Translations under genes and position numbers: made by a program
Shown: positions 13,963 through 18,420 of the stretch, one piece after another
Position numbering within the stretch: position 1 is the first letter of the stretch
Layout: each line of letters begins with the position of its first letter
Assembly (NCBI GenBank): GCA_937895825.1
Contig: CALBKP010000072.1
Coordinates: 1 to 18,420 of the forward strand
Length of the DNA: 18,420 nt
From: an uncultured Alistipes sp.
Lineage (GTDB): Bacteria > Bacteroidota > Bacteroidia > Bacteroidales > Rikenellaceae
Direction of reading: 5' to 3'
The notes under the pieces: generated by a model
The model's input: the letters and a program-made list of their open reading frames with translations, nothing else
What the model was told of the DNA's origin: nothing
Databases searched by the model: none

Positions 13963-13983
13963 ATGATAATAGTATCACAATCG

Positions 13984-15105
13984 CTACTTACTATACAAGA
14001 ACAAATCAGCCATAACGATATACTGTGCCACGCCCTCAGCATTAGGCGCATCGAACGATGACACAAAGCGCGGAAGGTCAAGGTCAATAGTCATCTCACC
14101 ACCCTTGGCCGCCGCCATGTCGATAGTCCAATACTGCACATTCACGGGATTGCCTGGAGCCCAATTTGCACGGTCGTAGTTATACGTTCCCATCTGGATG
14201 TAGTTATCAGCATTCGAGTAGAAGATATGTCCCTCTGTAGCCTGCTTAACACCATTAATATCGAACGAATACCAGTTCTCTACAAACTCAGCCATATTCT
14301 CAGGCTTATAGCCCTCGATATCGGGGAACTGACCCTTATCGTGACCATGACCCGTGATCGATAGGCGCAACTCCATAGAGCCAACGCCCTTAGGGATAGT
14401 AACAATACGAGTGCCCAATCGCTCCTCTGCCTCAATATCATGACCCTCAACGCCATAAGCCCAACCACGATAGCCGCTATTGCCATTATTGAATGAGTCG
14501 TAGATAGGCACGATGCCTAACAACTCACGCTCTGACTCACCATCATAGAGCAGGAAGCGTAGCTTGAAGCTATGAGCACGCTCCTCAGTAGCATCGAAGC
14601 CACCGTAGTAGTAGGCAAACTCCACATTGCCCTGCAACAGTGCACGGAACTCTGTGACATCCAAGTAGAAGCTCTTCTCCCACGAGGCATCGAACATACC
14701 GCCAAAGGGTGTGATGGCGCGTGCTATCTCATACCAGCAATCTGTAGACTTGTCCTTGATGAATATCATCGTCGTATAGTCGTAAGCAGCAGGGCCCGAG
14801 CCAAACGAGCCCATTGTGTACTCCATAATCACACGCTTAGAGTCACCCTCGGGGAAGTCCAACGCGAAGGATGGAAGCTCCGAGCCCCATCCGCCAAACT
14901 CCAGGCGATACTCCTCGCTCGCAACCTCGGCCGACGGTATCGAGCTCACGGGGTTATACCTATAAAATGGCTTGCGCGAAGCATCCTCGACAAGTGCCGC
15001 TGGGTCAACGGGGGTATTGTTACCACCACTCGAGTCACCCTCGTCGCCACCACACGACGAGAGTAACGCAAGGGCTGCAAATGCATATTTCAGTGCTTTA
15101 AGCAT
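13984..15105 (-). CDS. PNGase F-like lipoprotein (peptide-N-glycosidase family)
   Basis: A 373-aa secreted protein related to peptide-N4-(N-acetyl-beta-glucosaminyl)asparagine amidase F, which removes whole N-glycans from asparagine. A lipoprotein signal (LLSSC, Cys18) is followed by a Ser/Gly-rich spacer. The N-terminal domain shows YDYTTMIFIKDK...CWYEIARAITPF (about 108-134), which lines up with the catalytic EWDRYANVYVK...EWYEIGRFITPY region of PNGase F, so Asp109 matches the essential Asp60. The C-terminal domain holds MELRLSITGHGHD (244-256), an FVENWYSFDING segment where Glu276 fits Glu206, and DRANWAPGNPV (311-321), matching DRAGWCPGMAV. Glu118 of PNGase F appears to align with Gly168, so activity may differ. 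It starts 3 nt after the upstream S9 peptidase gene stops, hence co-transcribed. The LxxC lipobox suggests the cell envelope, possibly the surface. Confidence 0.82.
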   Translation of the reverse strand: MLKALKYAFAALALLSSCGGDEGDSSGGNNTPVDPAALVEDASRKPFYRYNPVSSIPSAEVASEEYRLEFGGWGSELPSFALDFPEGDSKRVIMEYTMGSFGSGPAAYDYTTMIFIKDKSTDCWYEIARAITPFGGMFDASWEKSFYLDVTEFRALLQGNVEFAYYYGGFDATEERAHSFKLRFLLYDGESERELLGIVPIYDSFNNGNSGYRGWAYGVEGHDIEAEERLGTRIVTIPKGVGSMELRLSITGHGHDKGQFPDIEGYKPENMAEFVENWYSFDINGVKQATEGHIFYSNADNYIQMGTYNYDRANWAPGNPVNVQYWTIDMAAAKGGEMTIDLDLPRFVSSFDAPNAEGVAQYIVMADLFLYSK

Positions 15106-15108
15106 AGA

Positions 15109-17547
15109 CTAAATGTCGTTATTAAGCTGGTGAATATCTGTTTCGGTCTCGCGCTCACCGAGCAGGTGCTCAGAGAAGTAGTCGGCCATGCGCCAGAAGA
15201 AGTACTCGTTCATATCGCCAAAGCCGTGACGCTGACCAGGCAAGAGAAGCATATCGAAACGCTTATTCGCACGGATAAGAGCATTCACAACACGTAGCGT
15301 ATTACCTGGGTGAACGTTCTCGTCGATATCGCCGTGCACGAGGAGCAGGTTACCCTTAAGGCGTGAAGCAATCTCTGGATTTGCCGTAATCTCATACTCG
15401 AAGACGATCTCGCCACCTTCACCCTCACGCTCAACGATACCGTGGTGCTTCTCGCTCCACCAGCGGTTATAGATGTTGTTATCGTGGTTACCGGCACACG
15501 AAACAGCCACATCGAAGAAGTCTGGGTACATAAGGATTGCCGCTGTCGACATAAAGCCACCGCCCGAGTGTCCATGGATACCCACGCGGCTAATGTCGAT
15601 GAACGAGTGGCGCGCTGCAAGCTGCTGAGCAGCAACAACCTTATCCTTAAGGCCATAGTCGCGCATGTTACCGTAGCCGTAGTTATGGTACCACTTCGAG
15701 CGGTCGGGGTGACCACCACGGTTACCCACGGTGATTACGATGAAGCCTAACTGAGCAAGGCGGTCTGTGCGGTTAAGGCTACCAAACCACGACTGCTCAA
15801 CAGCCTCGGTCTGCGGACCGGGATATACGTACTCGATGATAGGATACTTCTTCTCGGGGTCGAAGTCATGGGGCTTATACATCACGCCGTGGAGGTCGGT
15901 GATGCCATCGGCAGCCTTTACAACAAAGGGTTCTGGGAACTTATAACCGTGAGCCATGAGAGGCTCCATATCTACGGTCTTAAGTTCCATAACACGCTTA
16001 CCGTCAGTAGTGTATAGTTCCGACTTAGGAGCAGTATCTACGCGCGAGTAGGTCGTCGTAAAGTAGCGACGGTCGTCCGAGAGCGAGAACTCACCATTAA
16101 AGCCCGTGGGGTCGAGCTGCTTGAGCCCCGTACCATCGTAGTTTACGCGGAAGAGGTGCAAATAATAGGGGTTCTCATCCTTATTGTAGCCCGTAGCCGT
16201 GAAATAGATAACCTTGCGTGTGTCGTCAACACCGAGAACATCCGATACATGCCAGTCACCCTTAGTAATTTGGTTTACGAGCTTGCCATCCTCGGTATAG
16301 CGATAGAGGTGTGCCCAGCCAGTACGCTCCGACCACTCGATAACCTCGCTACCGCCGTTAACAAGCGTAGGATAGCGATACTCTATCGAGGTCTTCATCT
16401 CCTCGTGTACCACCTCTGTAACCTCACCAGTGAGGATATCTACTTTGCATAGGTCTACGCGCTTGATGTCGCGACTCTGACGAAGCACATAGAGCGACGT
16501 ATCGTCACCCTGCCATACGTGGCGGTAGGGACGCTGGTAGCTCTCCTTATACATCGCCGGGCGTGGGCAGATAAAGAGCATCTGTTCCTTATACTTAGCC
16601 ATATCTATCTCCTTACGCTCCATTGTTTCGGTGTTAAACACCTCCAACCAGAAGTCGGGGCTCTGCTCACCAGGCATCTGATACTTGTAGCTGAAGAGCT
16701 CGGGGCGCTCCTTGAGGATGTTGATAACCCAGAAATCCTCGAGCATCTCGGTATTGCTACGCACCGTAGCAAAGTGTTTTGAATCGGGTGCCCACTGCAA
16801 ATATACGCGGTAGCGCTCGTCGGGCTTAATCTGCTCGATGCAATCCTCAAACCAGTGGTAAGCATTGCTCTCGATGGCATCCGTGGTGATGGGGTGCTCA
16901 ACGATGGTCGAGTCCTTGGGGTCGCGTACGAGCTTCTCGACATCCTCCGTAGTCATATACCAAAGGTTATAGTTCTTCTCATAAACAGCGATACGGCCAT
17001 CGGGCGATACGTTAGCCCACTCGGGGAATCTACCCTCGCGCTCCTCCAACGCCGTAAGCTCACGCTTCGAGATGTCCCACTTATAATGCAGCACGATAGG
17101 TTTACCCTCGTCGTCCTTCTCCAAGTATTTGTTGTTCTCGACAACGGCAGCCGAGGGCGTGATGTCGAACAATACGTACTTATCCTCCTCGAGCTTAATA
17201 TTGCTTATTGGCAGGTGCTCAGCATCAAAGGGATACGACGACATAAGCGTCACCTTCTCGGCAAGCTCGGCCATAGACCACAGCTCAGTCTCACGACCCG
17301 TTGCGGGGTCAACGATGTAGTAGTTGATGGCATCGACCGTCTGCCATTTATACCAGAACTTCGACGAGCCCTCAAACCAGTTGGGACGAACGGTGGTCTG
17401 TGGCACAAGGCGACGCACCTTTGTTGGCGAGAATCGCTCGGCCATCTCGTAGTTTGGCTTCACGGCATCTGGCTCATGTGCCTCTGCCACACTTGCCGAG
17501 GCGAGGGTTGCTGCCGCGGCAAAAAGTAGAGTTAGTTTCTTAATCAT
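15109..17547 (-). CDS. S9 family peptidase (DPP-IV/prolyl oligopeptidase type), secreted
   Basis: A secreted serine exopeptidase of about 812 aa, probably releasing dipeptides (often X-Pro) from peptide N-termini in the periplasm. From the ATG at 17545-17547 there is a Sec signal (KKLTLLFAAAATLASASVAEA), then a DPP-IV-type beta-propeller (about 40-535) with NVSPDG, QWAPDSKHFA and similar blade motifs. A C-terminal alpha/beta-hydrolase domain (about 540-800) follows. The catalytic triad is Ser661 in GHSGGG, Asp742 in HGDIDENVH and His774 in GQRHGF. The open frame begins at a TTG inside the promoter -7 box, so that start is ruled out; an ATG at 17560-17562 is possible but spoils the signal peptide. 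First gene of a two-gene operon with the PNGase F-like lipoprotein. Confidence 0.92.
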   Translation of the reverse strand: MIKKLTLLFAAAATLASASVAEAHEPDAVKPNYEMAERFSPTKVRRLVPQTTVRPNWFEGSSKFWYKWQTVDAINYYIVDPATGRETELWSMAELAEKVTLMSSYPFDAEHLPISNIKLEEDKYVLFDITPSAAVVENNKYLEKDDEGKPIVLHYKWDISKRELTALEEREGRFPEWANVSPDGRIAVYEKNYNLWYMTTEDVEKLVRDPKDSTIVEHPITTDAIESNAYHWFEDCIEQIKPDERYRVYLQWAPDSKHFATVRSNTEMLEDFWVINILKERPELFSYKYQMPGEQSPDFWLEVFNTETMERKEIDMAKYKEQMLFICPRPAMYKESYQRPYRHVWQGDDTSLYVLRQSRDIKRVDLCKVDILTGEVTEVVHEEMKTSIEYRYPTLVNGGSEVIEWSERTGWAHLYRYTEDGKLVNQITKGDWHVSDVLGVDDTRKVIYFTATGYNKDENPYYLHLFRVNYDGTGLKQLDPTGFNGEFSLSDDRRYFTTTYSRVDTAPKSELYTTDGKRVMELKTVDMEPLMAHGYKFPEPFVVKAADGITDLHGVMYKPHDFDPEKKYPIIEYVYPGPQTEAVEQSWFGSLNRTDRLAQLGFIVITVGNRGGHPDRSKWYHNYGYGNMRDYGLKDKVVAAQQLAARHSFIDISRVGIHGHSGGGFMSTAAILMYPDFFDVAVSCAGNHDNNIYNRWWSEKHHGIVEREGEGGEIVFEYEITANPEIASRLKGNLLLVHGDIDENVHPGNTLRVVNALIRANKRFDMLLLPGQRHGFGDMNEYFFWRMADYFSEHLLGERETETDIHQLNNDI

Positions 17548-17580
17548 ATACTCAATTCTCATTTTAGGTTTCAATAGGTG

Positions 17581-17610
17581 CAAAGATAATAAAAAGTGAC
17601 GAAATTACAA
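17581..17610 (-). promoter_or_regulatory. promoter of the S9 peptidase operon
   Basis: Minus strand TTG (17608-17610), 19 nt, TATCTTTG (17581-17588). It leaves a leader of about 25-30 nt before the chosen ATG. Confidence 0.75.
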
Positions 17611-17844
17611 TATGTCATGATTTAAATTGTATCTGAAGCCTCGCTATGATAATGTTATCGTTACGATGGCAGAGGCACAAAAAAACGCTGACTGGCGAAA
17701 AATGATTTCACAAACAGGGTTGTTGTATGCGTGGACCAAGCATAACGCGCACCCCGATAACGACTAATCGAGTGGTGTTTACCACCTATTTTCACCCCGC
17801 ATACACAGTTATTTTTCAATCTCCAAAGGAGAACGACGCTGCAT
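17611..17844. other. intergenic region with secondary structure and a 33-codon ORF
   Basis: Between the divergent S9 and glyS promoters. The plus strand has an ORF (17666-17767, starting MAEAQKNADWRKM and ending HPDND). A GTGGT/ACCAC hairpin (17772-17785) with CTATTTT after it follows, like a weak terminator. An 8-bp inverted repeat, TGTATGCG (17724-17731) with CGCATACA (17798-17805), encloses that hairpin. There is no good promoter in front of the ORF. It may be a small gene, a structured RNA, or decayed sequence. Confidence 0.4.
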
Positions 17845-17876
17845 CTTGCACATTCCGAAAAAAAACTCTATCTTTG
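17845..17876 (+). promoter_or_regulatory. glyS promoter
   Basis: TTG (17845-17847), 21 nt, TATCTTTG (17869-17876), with a leader of about 40 A-rich nt before the ATG at 17922. No T-box-like structure fits in the leader. Confidence 0.75.
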
Positions 17877-17921
17877 TGGGTTGAAATCTTAACAAGAGAC
17901 AAAACAAAAAAACGATATACT

Positions 17922-18420
17922 ATGACACAGGAAGAATTGTTTAAGAAGTTGGTTGCTCACTGCAAGGAGTATGGTTTCATATTCCCTTCGAGCGAGATAT
18001 ATGATGGCCTTGGTGCTGTTTATGACTACGGTCAGAATGGCGTGGAGCTCAAGAATAACATCAAGAGCTACTGGTGGGATTCGATGGTTAAGCTCAACGA
18101 GAACATTGTGGGTCTCGATGCAGCAATCTTTATGCACCCCCGCACTTGGGAGGCATCGGGTCACGTTGGCGCATTCAACGACCCGCTGATTGACAACAAG
18201 GACTCGAAGAAGCGTTACCGCGCCGATGTTCTCGTCGAGGATTGGCTCGCTAAGCAGGAGGAGAAGATCGAGAAGGAGGTTGAGAAGGCTCACAAGCGTT
18301 TCAAGGAGAACTTCAACCGCGAGCAGTACCTTGCAACATCGCCCCGCGTGTTGGAGATCAAGGCTAAGATGGATGCCGTGCACACACGCTTTGCCGAGGC
18401 GTTGAACAACAACGACCTTG
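17922..18420 (+). CDS. glyS: glycyl-tRNA synthetase (dimeric type), N-terminal part
   Basis: A class II aminoacyl-tRNA synthetase that charges tRNA-Gly in the cytoplasm. The first 166 codons are visible and the frame runs off the window. The start reads MTQEELFKKLVAHCKEYGF, then FPSSEIYDGLGAVYDYGQNG, LKNNIKSYWW and AAIFMHPRTWEASGH. These mark the alpha2 (eukaryote-like) form, as in other Bacteroidetes, not the alpha2beta2 form of E. coli. The segment from about 113 to 165 is a charged insertion (LAKQEEKIEKEVEKAHKR). Confidence 0.95.
   Translation, partial: MTQEELFKKLVAHCKEYGFIFPSSEIYDGLGAVYDYGQNGVELKNNIKSYWWDSMVKLNENIVGLDAAIFMHPRTWEASGHVGAFNDPLIDNKDSKKRYRADVLVEDWLAKQEEKIEKEVEKAHKRFKENFNREQYLATSPRVLEIKAKMDAVHTRFAEALNNNDL

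Noticed and set aside
13846..14061. Plus-strand open frame of 71 codons
   Set aside because: It runs through the terminator and into the antisense of the lipoprotein gene; no protein-like features.
14572..15066. Plus-strand open frame of 164 codons
   Set aside because: Antisense to the PNGase F-like lipoprotein, which has recognisable family motifs.
16855..17529. Plus-strand open frame of 224 codons
   Set aside because: Antisense to the S9 peptidase propeller; no domain-like composition and no promoter.
17548..17583. TTG start for the S9 peptidase
   Set aside because: It falls within the TATCTTTG promoter box, so it could not be on the transcript.
17889..18383. Minus-strand open frame of 164 codons, Leu/Val-rich
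   Set aside because: Antisense to glyS; its hydrophobic look comes from the complement of Glu/Lys codons.

Overview
The window looks like chromosome of a gut-type Bacteroidales, probably Alistipes/Rikenellaceae by its gene set, though that is an inference. The evidence is the recurring Bacteroidetes promoter (-33 TTG/TTTG, 19-21 nt, -7 TAnnTTTG), almost no Shine-Dalgarno sequences, an LpxC-FabZ fusion, a eukaryote-type glycyl-tRNA synthetase, and Bacteroidetes-style S21 and S20 proteins. Most of it is ordinary core genome. A small accessory island lies at about 11.86-13.98 kb, behind a tRNA-Pro gene.

Layout, left to right: the tail of rpsU; a convergent free-methionine-sulfoxide reductase (msrC type); a PlsC-type membrane acyltransferase; the convergent lipid A genes lpxC/fabZ-lpxA; and, divergent from these, a TonB-like protein overlapping a small secreted protein. 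A two-helix membrane protein of unknown role and a K+/H+ antiporter with a TrkA-C domain follow. Then come rpsT and tRNA-Glu (minus strand), and a three-gene FecBCD-type ABC importer (ATPase, permease, lipoprotein binding protein; minus strand). tRNA-Pro(GGG) follows on the plus strand.

The island behind tRNA-Pro starts with a run of about 10-nt repeats and the first codons of a Bacteroidetes tyrosine recombinase. These are fused to the coiled-coil end of another, apparently frameshifted ORF. Next come an AT-rich coiled-coil plus T5orf172 (GIY-YIG superfamily) protein, a two-helix small membrane protein, and what may be the first 19 codons of an HTH regulator. I read this as the scar of a decayed integrative element that kept one intact cargo gene pair.

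After the island there is a tight minus-strand pair: a secreted S9 (DPP-IV-like) peptidase followed 3 nt later by a PNGase F-like lipoprotein. Together they suggest glycoprotein or glycopeptide breakdown at the cell envelope. The window ends in the 5' part of glyS, preceded by a 374-nt intergenic region with some secondary structure and a 33-codon ORF.

Functionally, the lipid genes (PlsC-like, LpxC/FabZ, LpxA) make envelope lipids. The TonB-like protein and the ABC importer fit metal-chelate uptake, although no TonB-dependent receptor is visible. I saw no CRISPR array or intact insertion sequence.
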